Assembly: GCA_943787605.1 (NCBI GenBank)
Contig: CALSNB010000001.1
Location: 124,001-188,000 of the forward strand
Direction of reading: 5' to 3'
Length of the DNA: 64,000 bases
From: GCA-2697345 sp002697345
Lineage (GTDB): Bacteria > Pseudomonadota > Alphaproteobacteria > Rhodobacterales > Rhodobacteraceae
In this document: positions 34,810 to 45,045 of the stretch, one piece after another
Position numbering within the stretch: position 1 is the first letter of the stretch
How the letters are laid out: the number at the start of each line of letters is the position of its first letter
Notes under the pieces: generated by a model
Databases searched by the model: none
What the model was told of the DNA's origin: nothing
The model's input: only the letters and a program-made list of their open reading frames with translations
Program-made: the position numbers and the translations under genes

Positions 34810-36840
34810 ATGAAAATTATTGAAAATTTCCCAAACAAAATTGAAGTTTTAGATCCAATTTTTATTGAACTTTCTGATGGGGTTCGATTGGCTGCTAGGA
34901 TATGGTTGCCCACCGATGCATCTGATAAGCCTGTCCCAGCAATTCTCGAATATTTACCCTATAGGAGACAAGATGGGACAGCTGATAGAGATGCAACAAC
35001 TCACCCCTACTTCGCTGGGCATGGATATGCTTCAGTCAGAGTCGACATGCGTGGTTCAGGCGACTCAGAAGGGGTTCTGTTAGGTGAGTATTTAAAGCAA
35101 GAGCAAGATGATGGTATTGAAATAATTAACTGGATTACTCAACAAAAATGGTGCTCAGGTAATGTTGGAATGATTGGAATATCATGGGGTGGTTTTAACG
35201 GATTACAAATTGCTGCGAGGCAACCTGAAGCCTTGAAAGCCATAGTTTCAATATGTTCTACTGATGACCGGTATGCAGATGATATCCATCATATGGGTGG
35301 ATGTTTGTTAAACGATAATGCTGCATGGAATAGCTATATGTTCTCACTCAATACAACTCCTCCAGATCCAAATATAGTTGGAAATAAGTGGCATGATTTG
35401 TGGGTTGGTCGTTTGAAAGGAAGTGGTTTATGGTTGAAAGACTGGATGGAACATCAAACACGTGATGAGTTTTATAAACATGGTTCTGTTTGTGAAGATT
35501 ACGATAAGATTCAAGCTGCTGTGTACGCCGTGGGCGGATGGGCGGATGGATATTCGAACTCTGTCTTTAGGTTGCTTTCAAATTTGAAATCTCCCTGTAA
35601 GGGTTTAATAGGTCCTTGGGCACATAAATATCCACATTTTGCAGAGCCAGGGCCCGCAATTGGTTTTCTTCAGGAATGCCTGAGATGGTGGGATTATTGG
35701 CTGAAAGATATAGATACTGGGATTATGGAGGAAGAACCTTTAAGATGTTGGATACAAGATCCTATAGCACCAAAGACATATTATAAAGAAAGGCCTGGTA
35801 AGTGGGTATCGGAAGCAAACTGGCCGTCAGCAAACACAAAAGATCTGACTTTGAAATTTAGTTCAGGACAACCATCCCTTAGCCCGTCAGTGGTTCATAA
35901 AGAGGCTGACGATTTTTCTATAAATTCGCCAATGACCGTTGGCCTAATGGCAGGGCAGTGGTGTCCACATGGATTAGATCCAGATGGTCCTGGAGATCAG
36001 CGACCTGAAGAGGCAGGTTCGATAGTTTTTGATACTGACACTTTAAAAGAGCCTTTGGATATTCTGGGTGCTCCCGTGATAATGTTGGACCTATCTAGTG
36101 ATAAATCAGTTGCAATGATAGCAGTGTGCCTATCAGAGGTTTTATCAGATGGGAGTGTGACTAGAGTAAGTTACGGTTTGCTAAATTTAACGCATCGGAA
36201 CAGCAGTGAAACACCTGAGCTTTTGGAGCCTAAGAAAACCTACTCTGTTAAAGTTCAATTAAATGAGGCTGGGCATAGTTTTGGTGTTGGCAACCGAATT
36301 CGCGTAGCAATCTCGAGTATATATTGGCCAATCGCGTGGCCGTCACCTGAGAGAGCCACCATAACCATTTCAAAGCACGCTAGTAAAATTATTTTACCAA
36401 CTCGCCCTATTCGAGAAAGTGATACACAATTAGTACCTTTTTCTGATCCAGAGTGTGCACAGCCATTAGATAAAACAGTGCTTAGACCCTCGGAATATAA
36501 GTGGGATATCAACAGAGATATGCTATCTGGAGTAGTAACTCAGCATCAGTGGTTTGATGAAGGGAAAGTTGTATATAATCTCCATAAGGGATGGACTGTT
36601 TCATCTACACATGATGAGTACATGTCTATTCACCCTGATGACCCATTATCAGCCAAACTAGACATAACCTGGTGTGAACTTTTTGAACGTGACGCTTGGG
36701 AAGTTTCATCTAAAACTCGAACAATCATCACCTCTACCTCAACTCATTTTCATGTCGAAGCTAGTTTGGAGGCGCGACAGGGTGAGGAACTTGTACATAG
36801 TGAAACTTGGTCTCAAGACTTTCCTCGAAACCATAATTAA
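34810..36840 (+). CDS. CocE/NonD-family alpha/beta hydrolase, copy 1
   Basis: A 676-residue hydrolase of the X-Pro dipeptidyl-peptidase/CocE group. The nucleophile is Ser125 in GISWGGFNG; the oxyanion/Tyr region is ILEYLPYRRQDG; the acid and His lie in VGGWADGYS and WAHKYPH. The C-terminal half is the jelly-roll domain (X-Pro_dipept C). Substrates are esters or amides. It is divergent from the Dpp-like importer with a 186-bp shared promoter region and is followed by a paralogue 41 bp on. No signal peptide. Confidence 0.92.
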   Translation: MKIIENFPNKIEVLDPIFIELSDGVRLAARIWLPTDASDKPVPAILEYLPYRRQDGTADRDATTHPYFAGHGYASVRVDMRGSGDSEGVLLGEYLKQEQDDGIEIINWITQQKWCSGNVGMIGISWGGFNGLQIAARQPEALKAIVSICSTDDRYADDIHHMGGCLLNDNAAWNSYMFSLNTTPPDPNIVGNKWHDLWVGRLKGSGLWLKDWMEHQTRDEFYKHGSVCEDYDKIQAAVYAVGGWADGYSNSVFRLLSNLKSPCKGLIGPWAHKYPHFAEPGPAIGFLQECLRWWDYWLKDIDTGIMEEEPLRCWIQDPIAPKTYYKERPGKWVSEANWPSANTKDLTLKFSSGQPSLSPSVVHKEADDFSINSPMTVGLMAGQWCPHGLDPDGPGDQRPEEAGSIVFDTDTLKEPLDILGAPVIMLDLSSDKSVAMIAVCLSEVLSDGSVTRVSYGLLNLTHRNSSETPELLEPKKTYSVKVQLNEAGHSFGVGNRIRVAISSIYWPIAWPSPERATITISKHASKIILPTRPIRESDTQLVPFSDPECAQPLDKTVLRPSEYKWDINRDMLSGVVTQHQWFDEGKVVYNLHKGWTVSSTHDEYMSIHPDDPLSAKLDITWCELFERDAWEVSSKTRTIITSTSTHFHVEASLEARQGEELVHSETWSQDFPRNHN

Positions 36841-36881
36841 ATCAGGTATTACTGCCTAAGCTTAGTTTGGAGAAAACGATA

Positions 36882-38924
36882 ATGAGCGCTGAACCAATAA
36901 CTCAAAATTATAAAAGTTCTGTTGATGATAGGGAGTTGGTATGGGTTCCGCTTTCCGATGGACGAAAACTTGCTGCGAGAATAGTATTACCAAAAAATGC
37001 GAGTGAAGATCCAGTGCCGGTAATTTTAGAGTATTTACCTTACCGCCGTCGGGATGGGACGAGGGCTCGGGATGAAATAAATATGTACTGGTTTGCAGCT
37101 AATGGATATGCTTTTGTCCGTTTAGATATTAGTGGAACTGGTGACTCAGATGGCCTTGTGGAAGATGAATATGTAAAGCGAGAACAAGATGATGGTATTG
37201 AGGCGATCACATGGTTGGCTTCCCAGGGTTGGTGTAGTGGGTCGGTCGGAATGATTGGAATTTCCTGGGGTGGCTTTAATGGGTTACAGATTGCTGCAAG
37301 AAGACCACCTGCTCTAAAAGCGGTTATTAGTTTATGCTCTACGGTTGATCGTTACAATGAAGATGTGCATTTTATGGGAGGATGTCTTTTAAACGATAAC
37401 ATGGATTGGGGGAGTGCTTTTTTTACTTTCGGCGCTCTTCCACCAGATCCCAAGATGGTGGGGGACAAAAAATGGAAGCAGATGTGGAAGACGCGTATTG
37501 ACGGATTAGATCTATATCCGGCCCTCTGGATTGAGCATCAACGCAGAGATGCATTTTGGAAGCATGGCTCAGTTCAAGAAGATTATGATTTAATTCAGTG
37601 TCCAGTTTTAGCAGTAAGTGGGTGGGCTGATGGTTATCCAACTGCAGTTTTCAAGCTTAATGAAAACTTGAATATACCATCGAAAGGAATAATTGGTCCA
37701 TGGGGGCACAAATACCCAAATCAAGGAGTTCCAGGGCCAGCGATTGGTTTCTTACAAGAATGTAAACGATGGTGGGATCACTGGTTAAAAGATATAGATA
37801 CTGGGGTAGACAAAGATCCTGATATGCGATTGTTTTTACAAGATTCCAAAAGGCCCGCGCCTCACTTTGATGCGCGGGAAGGGCGTTGGTTAGGTGTTCC
37901 ATCTTGGCCGTCTAAAAGTATCAAGGAAGACACATATTTTTTCAATGGTAATAGACTGTCATCTATACAAAACGAAACTACGATTAACACACAATTGACG
38001 GTATCCTCCCCTCAAACGACAGGGATTTATGGTGGTGAATGGTGTGCATACGGTTTAGGGAAAGTTGCACCCGAGTTACCTCTTGATCAACGAGAGGATG
38101 ACTCAGGCTCTCTTATATTTGATGGTGACCCTTTACTAAAAGCGATTAGTATAGTGGGAGAGGGAAGGGTTAGACTGAATATATCTTCAGACGTTCCTCA
38201 AGCATTAATTGCAGTTCGATTAAATAACATACATCCAAATGGTGCTGTTGAACGAATTTCGTATGGGGTTCTTAACCTTTCCCATAGAGAGAGTGATGAA
38301 AACCCAGATCCTTTAACGCCAAACAAGTTTTACGAAGTGACAGTCAGATTAAAGGGCGTAGCACAGGTTGTTCCAAAAGGACATCAGCTGCGAATTTCTG
38401 TTTCAACATCCTATTGGCCTTTAATTTGGCCATCACCAACTCCCACAATAATTACAATAGATCCATCTCGTTCAACAGTTAGGTTACCTATTTTACACAA
38501 TGAGGATAATTTCCATAATACGAAGTTTCTTCCTCCAGAACATGCGACACCATTAAATATGACCGTTAAAAAGGTTGGGAACGAATCTCGTACTTTTACT
38601 CATAAATTTGATGATCTAAGCACTAAATTTGTCGTTAAACGAGATGATGGGAGTTCTATAATTGATGATATTGGAACCGAGATTTCGTTTACCAAAGAAA
38701 AAGTACTTTCAATTAAACAGGACGATCCTCTTTCTGCGGCAATGGAATTTAATTGTACAGCTCACTATAAAAGGGATGATTGGGACGCGCGAGTTGAGAC
38801 GACTACTCATACGAGTTGTGACAAAACACATTTTTATTTAAGTGGTATTATAAAGGCCTTCAGCAAAGGAGAGTTATTTGCATCCCGTAAGTTTAATAAG
38901 AAAATTGAGCGAGACTGCATGTAA
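36882..38924 (+). CDS. CocE/NonD-family alpha/beta hydrolase, copy 2
   Basis: A 680-residue paralogue of the previous gene with the same plan: ILEYLPYRRRDG, GISWGGFNG nucleophile, SGWADGYP and WGHKYPN. The two are clearly diverged, so the duplication is old. The start is ATG 36882, because GGAG at 36869-36872 is a good ribosome site for it and the further-upstream TTG 36867 overlaps that site. Co-transcribed with copy 1; it may cleave a related substrate. Confidence 0.92.
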   Translation: MSAEPITQNYKSSVDDRELVWVPLSDGRKLAARIVLPKNASEDPVPVILEYLPYRRRDGTRARDEINMYWFAANGYAFVRLDISGTGDSDGLVEDEYVKREQDDGIEAITWLASQGWCSGSVGMIGISWGGFNGLQIAARRPPALKAVISLCSTVDRYNEDVHFMGGCLLNDNMDWGSAFFTFGALPPDPKMVGDKKWKQMWKTRIDGLDLYPALWIEHQRRDAFWKHGSVQEDYDLIQCPVLAVSGWADGYPTAVFKLNENLNIPSKGIIGPWGHKYPNQGVPGPAIGFLQECKRWWDHWLKDIDTGVDKDPDMRLFLQDSKRPAPHFDAREGRWLGVPSWPSKSIKEDTYFFNGNRLSSIQNETTINTQLTVSSPQTTGIYGGEWCAYGLGKVAPELPLDQREDDSGSLIFDGDPLLKAISIVGEGRVRLNISSDVPQALIAVRLNNIHPNGAVERISYGVLNLSHRESDENPDPLTPNKFYEVTVRLKGVAQVVPKGHQLRISVSTSYWPLIWPSPTPTIITIDPSRSTVRLPILHNEDNFHNTKFLPPEHATPLNMTVKKVGNESRTFTHKFDDLSTKFVVKRDDGSSIIDDIGTEISFTKEKVLSIKQDDPLSAAMEFNCTAHYKRDDWDARVETTTHTSCDKTHFYLSGIIKAFSKGELFASRKFNKKIERDCM

Positions 38925-39008
38925 AAAATGTTTAAAAAATACTATTCTATAAAGTCATTATTATTTTGTATGAGAAAAAAATTATGAAACTAGGTAAAAA
39001 TCTCGATA

Positions 39009-40172
39009 ATGTTAGAAATTAAAAGTAATATGCTAGAGCAGTCCCTTTGGAATTTCCCAATTCCGATACACTATGGGCCAGGCAGTATAAACAAAGTTCC
39101 AAGTATTGCAAAAAAAGTGGGAATAAAAAGACCTTTAATTGTTTCAGATTCAGAAACTGCAAAATTAAACTTTGTTAACTCAGCAATAATAATGTTGATG
39201 AGTGAGGACTTAACGTGTTTTCTATTTTCAGATTTCTCACCGAACCCAACTGATAAGGAAAGTCTTCTTGGATGTGAAATTTTCATTCGTGAAGGTTGTG
39301 ATGGTATTATTGCTATCGGTGGTGGAAGCTCTTTAGATATCGGAAAAGCAATAGCATTATCAGCGTATAGAAGTCCTGATAGATTTTGGGATTTTGATAT
39401 GCTTAATGAAGTACAGGCCAATAAGAAATTTGACCGTTTCGCTCCTCTTATTTGTGTTCCAACTACGACTGGAACAGGTGCTGAAGTGGAGCCAGGAGCT
39501 ATGATTACTCATACAATGAGTAATGAGAAAAAAGCTTTTTATCATCCAGAATATTGGCCATTAGCAGCTGTTCTGGACCCTGAACTTGCCCTTACGTTGC
39601 CAAAAAATCTTACTGCCTGGACGGGTATTGATGCAATTGTTCATGCTATTGAAGCGTACTCAGTTCCAACTTTTCACCCGATATGTGATGGTATAGCCCT
39701 TCAGGCATTAGAACTAATATGCCCAACTATAAAGACTGCTTACCATAACGGAAATGATATTGAAGCAAGGGGAGCAATGATGGTTGGATCATGCTTAGCT
39801 GCTGTTTCTTTCACTAAAGGGTTAGGATTGGTCCACTCTATTAGTCACATGGTCGGTGGATTGTATAATACCCCACATGGTTTGACTAACGCAGTAATTT
39901 TGCCGGCAGTGTTACGATACAATTATCCAGAAATTAAAGGTAAAGTGAAATATTTGGCTAGAGCATGTGGTGCTGATAGTGAAGATTTTCAAGGCTTAAT
40001 GTCTTGGATCGAAGCCCTGTATAAGGAATTTATGATCCCGCACAGCTTAGGCGAGTTAGGAGTTTTAAATAAGGATATCGATAAACTTGTTGAGATGGTT
40101 CTTAATGATATCTGTTTGCCCACAAATCCAAGACCAATCAGTAAAAGCCAATTAAACACTTTTCATTACTGA
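39009..40172 (+). CDS. Iron-containing alcohol dehydrogenase
   Basis: A 387-residue Fe-ADH. Cofactor and metal regions: GGGSSLDIGKAIAL (~100), PTTTGTGAEV (~155), VLDPELALTLP, the metal-binding HAIEAYSVPTFHP, and LVHSISHMVGG. It oxidises an alcohol or reduces an aldehyde with NAD(P). It lies 84 bp after the second CocE gene on the same strand, so it may process an alcohol released by those hydrolases. ATG 39030 is an alternative start. Confidence 0.92.
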   Translation: MLEIKSNMLEQSLWNFPIPIHYGPGSINKVPSIAKKVGIKRPLIVSDSETAKLNFVNSAIIMLMSEDLTCFLFSDFSPNPTDKESLLGCEIFIREGCDGIIAIGGGSSLDIGKAIALSAYRSPDRFWDFDMLNEVQANKKFDRFAPLICVPTTTGTGAEVEPGAMITHTMSNEKKAFYHPEYWPLAAVLDPELALTLPKNLTAWTGIDAIVHAIEAYSVPTFHPICDGIALQALELICPTIKTAYHNGNDIEARGAMMVGSCLAAVSFTKGLGLVHSISHMVGGLYNTPHGLTNAVILPAVLRYNYPEIKGKVKYLARACGADSEDFQGLMSWIEALYKEFMIPHSLGELGVLNKDIDKLVEMVLNDICLPTNPRPISKSQLNTFHY

Positions 40173-40206
40173 TGCGATTAACAAAACTTGGTAATTGAGT
40201 TTTCTA

Positions 40207-41401
40207 CTAGTTAATTTTTCTTTCTAAATTATGTGCTAGTATTGCCCCAGCAAGACTAATGATTTTTGCGACGAGTAAGAAAGATAAAAAGCCAAAAGCG
40301 GCATTATTTTCTGTTAAGATAGCAGCCATCATTGTTGCTAAAATTGCACCGGCTGCAACACCCATGGCACCTGATAAACCAGCAGCACTGCCAGCTAAGT
40401 CTGAACGAACATTCATGACTCCCACGTAACAGCTTGGTAATGACATTCCATTTCCAAGACCTATAAAAAGTGTGGAACCAAAAATGGAAAGTGAGGAAAC
40501 GTTTCCAAACATCACTATTATTAACCCTAAAGATAGACCTAAAACTGATATCGTACGGCCAGCTAAAACAAGTTTGGTTGAGGCCGTGTGCTTGGCTAGG
40601 CGGTTTGAGATGAAGCTACCGACTAAGAATGCTCCAGTTATCGAGCCCATATAAAACCCTAGATGAGAAGGTGGTAGATGAAGTACCTTATCAGCGACTA
40701 AAGGGGCTCCCGATAGGAAAGCGTAGAAACATGCTATACCAAATGATAGACATATCGAGTAACCCCAAAACAACCCTGAGCGAAGTAAGTCAGGGTATGT
40801 GGAGAATTGTTTCCGGAATGTGGCTGAAGTATTTTTATTAGTTTCACCCAAGTCGGCCCAAGTAAGTACAAAGTAAAACTAGTCCCAAGCCTAAGTAAAA
40901 CCAAAATATAGCCCTCCAACCAAAAACTTCATCAAAAACTCCTCCTAAGACAGGTCCAAGCATTGGAGCAACCGCCATTGCCATAGCTATTGTTCCCAAA
41001 ACTCTAACAGCATCCTTGGGATCCATTATGTCTCGCACTATCGCCCGAGAGAGTGTCATACCAGAGATTATTGCCCCTTGGAGTATCCTTAGACTTAAAA
41101 AAATCCAAATATTAGATGATAAAGCACAAAATAAAGAAGCTAGGGAAAATATTAGAATGCTTCCTAATAAAACTGGCCTTCGTCCAAACCTATCTGAAAG
41201 TGGTCCCAAAATAACTTGTAGGATGGCTGTGATTGCAAGATAACCTGCCACAGAAATATTCATTACACTATACGAAACAGAAAACTCAGCCGCCATGTTT
41301 GTGAGAGACGGTAAAAACATATTCATCGCTAATACAGAAGTAGATGTAAGAATAATTAGTGTAATCAGATGGGGTGGTGTCTTTGCTGCATAAGTTTTCA
41401 T
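40207..41401 (-). pseudogene. Bcr/CflA-type MFS transporter with one frameshift
   Basis: Two overlapping frames together make one ~395-residue drug-resistance transporter. The N-terminal half (41401-40844) has six helices with motif A GPLSDRFGRRPV and RAIVRDIM; the C-terminal half (40851-40207) holds the last six. The loop joining them reads continuously if one T (an A on the + strand, run 40870-40872) is dropped, giving LVLLVLTWADLGE. So a homopolymer indel is the likeliest break. Substrate unknown. It converges on the Fe-ADH. Confidence 0.87.
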
Positions 41402-41615
41402 AATTTTAATTTCGTCAGGCTTTTATTAAATAGGTAAATGCTGTGCACACATTGGGACTGTTCATATGCATTTCTTTGGTTTGTTTAATATATTATTTGT
41501 CTGTAGAGTATGCTTAACCTTAAGTTTAGTAACGATATCGACCTTAGCTACCTTACCGATTTAGAAGAGGCAATCTTGGTTTTAAGTTTAAATCCTCATT
41601 AAGGAAAACATTATA

Positions 41616-42140
41616 ATGCTATATCCAAATCAAAAAGCTCCAGAGTTAATTTTACCGACATTGCGGCACGGAGAATTCGATCTTATTAAACAGGTTCCAA
41701 GGCATTTTACAATGCTTGTATTTTTTAGAGGACTACACTGCCCAATTTGCGTAACTTACCTAACAAAATTAGTTGAACTTCTTTCTGAATTTGAAAATCT
41801 AGGTGTCGATACAATAGCGATATCAAGCGATAATGTTGATCGTGCGACAGCTATGTCAGAAAAACTAGGTTTAAATTCATTAAGGCACGCTTATAATCTG
41901 AGAATACAAACTGCACGCAAGTGGGGGCTCTATATTTCAAAGGGAAACGGAATGACTTCGGCAGGCATTCACGAACCTGATTTTTTTCCAGAACCAGCAA
42001 TATTTTTAGTTCGTGGGGATAATACTTTATATTATATTTCGATCCAATCTATGCCGTTCGCGAGATCATCTTTTAAAGATCTTCTTGAGTCAATTCAGTT
42101 TATTTTATCAAAAAATTACCCTGCTCGGGGAGAGGCTTAG
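41616..42140 (+). CDS. AhpC/TSA-type redoxin
   Basis: A 174-residue peroxiredoxin-like protein. It has the domain start QKAPELILPTL and the CxxC active site in FRGLHCPICVTYL, followed by VDTIAISSDNVDRA. A two-Cys CPIC site and lack of the peroxiredoxin Pro-x-x-x-Thr-x-x-Cys motif suggest a thiol-disulfide redoxin more than a true peroxidase. AAGGAAA precedes the ATG. It is the first gene of a + strand run that continues with the DddQ-like cupin. Confidence 0.85.
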   Translation: MLYPNQKAPELILPTLRHGEFDLIKQVPRHFTMLVFFRGLHCPICVTYLTKLVELLSEFENLGVDTIAISSDNVDRATAMSEKLGLNSLRHAYNLRIQTARKWGLYISKGNGMTSAGIHEPDFFPEPAIFLVRGDNTLYYISIQSMPFARSSFKDLLESIQFILSKNYPARGEA

Positions 42141-42283
42141 AGTTGCTATTAACTCACATCAAAGAAGTTTAATACGACATAGATTTAACTTTATTAAAGG
42201 TAAAAAAAAGTGATTGCCACGTTGAAAGTGACAATATAGCCTTTTTCGGATGAAAACGATTTTTGAAAATTTTAGGATAGCTA

Positions 42284-42865
42284 GTGAAAGAATTTCAAGC
42301 CTTATATGATGAAGTTAAATTATTGCATGAAAATAATGACGGACTAAAAGATTTTATTTCCTTTCCATCTGATATAGTTCCAAAGGAAATAAAACCGCAC
42401 TGGGTGCCTGCTGCAGACGTTTTGATGGCAGAAAAAGGATTGAATACAGAACACTTTGAGAATTTCCGTGATGCATTGATAGATGCTTCACCGCACATGA
42501 TGTGGCGTGAGACTTATAAAGGAACAGAAATCGACTCTAACTTTTTAGATAGGTTTGCTTGTTATGAAATCATTGGGCGTGATGCACCTTTTGGTAGTAA
42601 GCAAATGCGGAGCTTTGTAGTATATCAGCCACCAGGGTTTTATTATCCATTTCATGAGCATCCAGCAGAAGAAATATATGTCGTTCTTGCTGGAGAAGCT
42701 AAGTTTTCGGTTGAGGGAAAGGAGGCACAAATTTTAACACCTGGTGATCATATGCTTCATCCATCAAATGTGCCCCATGCTCTGGAGACCTACAAACATC
42801 CAGTTATGGCATATGTTGTTTGGCGGAATGAATTTGATACTAAGCCAATTTGGTCTAAACAATAG
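42284..42865 (+). CDS. DMSP-lyase family cupin (DddQ-like)
   Basis: A 193-residue single-cupin protein. The metal site is HEHPAEEIY: His126, Glu130 and Tyr132, with His165 in SNVPHAL. Spacing matches DddQ (His-x3-Glu-x-Tyr and a later His), where Tyr is catalytic; an N-terminal WRETY patch also fits. DddQ splits DMSP to dimethyl sulfide and acrylate in the cytoplasm. DddL or a related non-DMSP cupin is an alternative. The start GTG 42284 has AGGA 6 bases upstream. A trans-sulfuration enzyme follows by 39 bp. Confidence 0.72.
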   Translation: MKEFQALYDEVKLLHENNDGLKDFISFPSDIVPKEIKPHWVPAADVLMAEKGLNTEHFENFRDALIDASPHMMWRETYKGTEIDSNFLDRFACYEIIGRDAPFGSKQMRSFVVYQPPGFYYPFHEHPAEEIYVVLAGEAKFSVEGKEAQILTPGDHMLHPSNVPHALETYKHPVMAYVVWRNEFDTKPIWSKQ

Positions 42866-42904
42866 CAAGAATATGTAATTATTTAAATAAAGGTTCCTTC
42901 AAAC

Positions 42905-44059
42905 ATGTCTAAAACTAATCAGAAACTTTCAGCTGTAACTAGAGTTACCCAAGCATTACGTTATCTCGATCCAGAAACAGGGGCAATAATTCCACCAATA
43001 CAGTCTTCTGCCACATATGCACGTGACGAAAACTATGATATCAGGAAACCCTATTTTTATAAACGGGATGGCAATGAAACAACATCTCATGCTGAAGCAA
43101 TTATTGCTGATTTAGAAGAAGCAACTGATACGCTACTTTTTTCTTCTGGGATGTCAGCTGCAACAGCAGTGATCGATCATCTTGAAGAAAATGCCCATGT
43201 TGTTGTTCCAAAAGCGATGTATCATGGTGTATTACACCAATTTCAATCTTATGCGAAAAAAAACCGATTGCGCGTTTCTTATTATGAAGCAGGTGATTTA
43301 AGTGATTTAAGTAATAGTATTCAAGGTGACACAACATTGGTGTGGGCCGAGACCCCGAACAATCCAGATTGGGCTGTTACTGACATTTCAAAGGCAGCCG
43401 AAATTGCGCATGCTCATGGTGCAAAACTTTTGACAGATTGTACCGGTACTCCACCGTGTGCAACTAGGGCATTAAATTTTGGAGCGGACATCTCAATGCA
43501 TTCAGCAACTAAATATTTAAACGGTCATTCCGATGTCACTGCTGGTGCTCTATCGGTTCGAGATACTGGAGGGTATTGGGAGGATATTGCGCTCACCCGA
43601 AAACTACAGGGGACTGTCTTACAATCCTTCGATGCCTTCTTGTTAATTAGAGGTATGAGAACTTTATTTCTGCGTGTTGAACGCGCTACTGAGAATGCAC
43701 TTCGTATTTCAAACTATTTTAATGAACACCCACTTATTGAAGAAGTCCTTTATCCGGGTTTAGTAGGCCATACTGGTCATAAAATTCAGAAACACCAAAC
43801 AGGGGGGCTGTATGGTGGAATGATGTCCATGATTGTTAAAGGTAATGAAAAAACAGCTATAGATGTTACTCGTTTCTGTAATGTGTTTTATCCAGCAACT
43901 TCATTGGGTGGTGTTGAAAGTTTAATTGAGCACCGAGCGACTGTCTCTGGTCCAGATTTTCCTGTCCACCCGAACCTCTTACGTTTGTCGATTGGAATAG
44001 AAGATGCAGATGACTTAATTAGTGATCTTGAGCAAGCACTTGAACGCGCAAACAGTTGA
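42905..44059 (+). CDS. Cys/Met-metabolism PLP enzyme (cystathionine synthase/lyase-like)
   Basis: A 384-residue trans-sulfuration family enzyme. Family features: PPIQSSATYA, LFSSGMSAATAV, AETPNNPDWAV and the PLP lysine in MHSATKYLNGHSDVT; the GGVESLIEHRA C-terminal signature is also seen. Reaction may be cystathionine gamma-synthase, beta- or gamma-lyase, or methionine gamma-lyase. It sits after the DddQ-like gene, so handling of sulfur amino acids from DMSP sulfur is conceivable but inferred. Confidence 0.9.
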   Translation: MSKTNQKLSAVTRVTQALRYLDPETGAIIPPIQSSATYARDENYDIRKPYFYKRDGNETTSHAEAIIADLEEATDTLLFSSGMSAATAVIDHLEENAHVVVPKAMYHGVLHQFQSYAKKNRLRVSYYEAGDLSDLSNSIQGDTTLVWAETPNNPDWAVTDISKAAEIAHAHGAKLLTDCTGTPPCATRALNFGADISMHSATKYLNGHSDVTAGALSVRDTGGYWEDIALTRKLQGTVLQSFDAFLLIRGMRTLFLRVERATENALRISNYFNEHPLIEEVLYPGLVGHTGHKIQKHQTGGLYGGMMSMIVKGNEKTAIDVTRFCNVFYPATSLGGVESLIEHRATVSGPDFPVHPNLLRLSIGIEDADDLISDLEQALERANS

Positions 44060-44095
44060 TAATAAAACTTATGAGTAGTTATATGGCGGTACGAT

Positions 44096-45043
44096 TTGAG
44101 TAAAGCTTCTAAAACTAGTGATCGAAATGCTAGCGTATCCTTGGCAAGCGATAAGGAACTTTTGAAAGCTCTTCCAGTAAAAACTCATAAAACTCTTACA
44201 GAAAGGCTAAATGGCCCTGGTCTAAAACATTTTGCAGTGCATTGGTCACTTATTCTCGTATTCGGATTTTTAATATATTTAAAAATACCTGGTTGGCAGG
44301 TAATTATGGTGCCTCAAGGCATCAGCATAGTGTTTCTTTTTACATTACTACATGAGACCGTACACCAGACTCCATTTCGAACTCGTTGGGTGAACGATAC
44401 GGTAGCTAAGATTTGTGGGTTTATGATATTCCTTCCAGTCATTTGGTTTAAGTATTTTCATTTGGCGCATCACCGCCATACACAGGTGCCAGGTAAGGAC
44501 CCGGAGCTAGAGGTTGAAAAACCTAAATCAATGGGAACTTTTATCTGGCATGTATCAGGAATTCCAACCTGGGTTGGACATTTTAAAACAATTATAAAAA
44601 ATACTTTTGGCTATTGTTCCGCGGACTTTATACCTAAAAAAGTTGAAAGTCGTATTGTTAAGGAATCTCGTTGGCTAGTTTTAATTTATACAATAGCTTT
44701 TTCTTCAGCATATTGGTTTGGTTTCTCTACTCTGTTTTGGGTATGGATTTTCCCATTATTACTAGGTCAACCCTTTTTACGTTTTTATCTTTTAGCAGAG
44801 CATGGACTTTGCCCTTATGTAGCCAATGCACTTGAGAATACACGCACTACTTTCACCAATCGTCTCATTTGTTTCTTGGCTTGGAATATGCCTTACCATA
44901 CTGAACATCACATAAATCCAATGGTACCATTCCATAAATTACCTGACTTACATGTGATAATTCGTGACCAACTAGTGCACACTGAAAACGGATATATTGT
45001 ATTCACAAATGACTACATTAAAAAAATTAAGAAGGCAGTTTAA
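44096..45043 (+). CDS. Fatty-acid-desaturase-type membrane di-iron enzyme
   Basis: A 315-residue membrane enzyme with three His boxes: HETVHQTPF (~95), HLAHHRHTQVPGKDPE (~125) and YHTEHHINPMVPFHKL (~275). Four or so membrane segments surround them. Such enzymes insert double bonds or hydroxylate; the PGKDPE box resembles the branch that includes carotenoid ketolases and small-molecule desaturases. Starts at TTG 44096, with GGCGG upstream; no ATG is available in frame. The next gene starts 3 bp after the stop. Confidence 0.88.
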   Translation: MSKASKTSDRNASVSLASDKELLKALPVKTHKTLTERLNGPGLKHFAVHWSLILVFGFLIYLKIPGWQVIMVPQGISIVFLFTLLHETVHQTPFRTRWVNDTVAKICGFMIFLPVIWFKYFHLAHHRHTQVPGKDPELEVEKPKSMGTFIWHVSGIPTWVGHFKTIIKNTFGYCSADFIPKKVESRIVKESRWLVLIYTIAFSSAYWFGFSTLFWVWIFPLLLGQPFLRFYLLAEHGLCPYVANALENTRTTFTNRLICFLAWNMPYHTEHHINPMVPFHKLPDLHVIIRDQLVHTENGYIVFTNDYIKKIKKAV

Positions 45044-45045
45044 AT

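Noticed and set aside
40844..40872. Programmed frameshifting in the MFS gene
   Set aside because: No pseudoknot or classic slippery heptamer is evident, and similar indels occur in several unrelated genes nearby.
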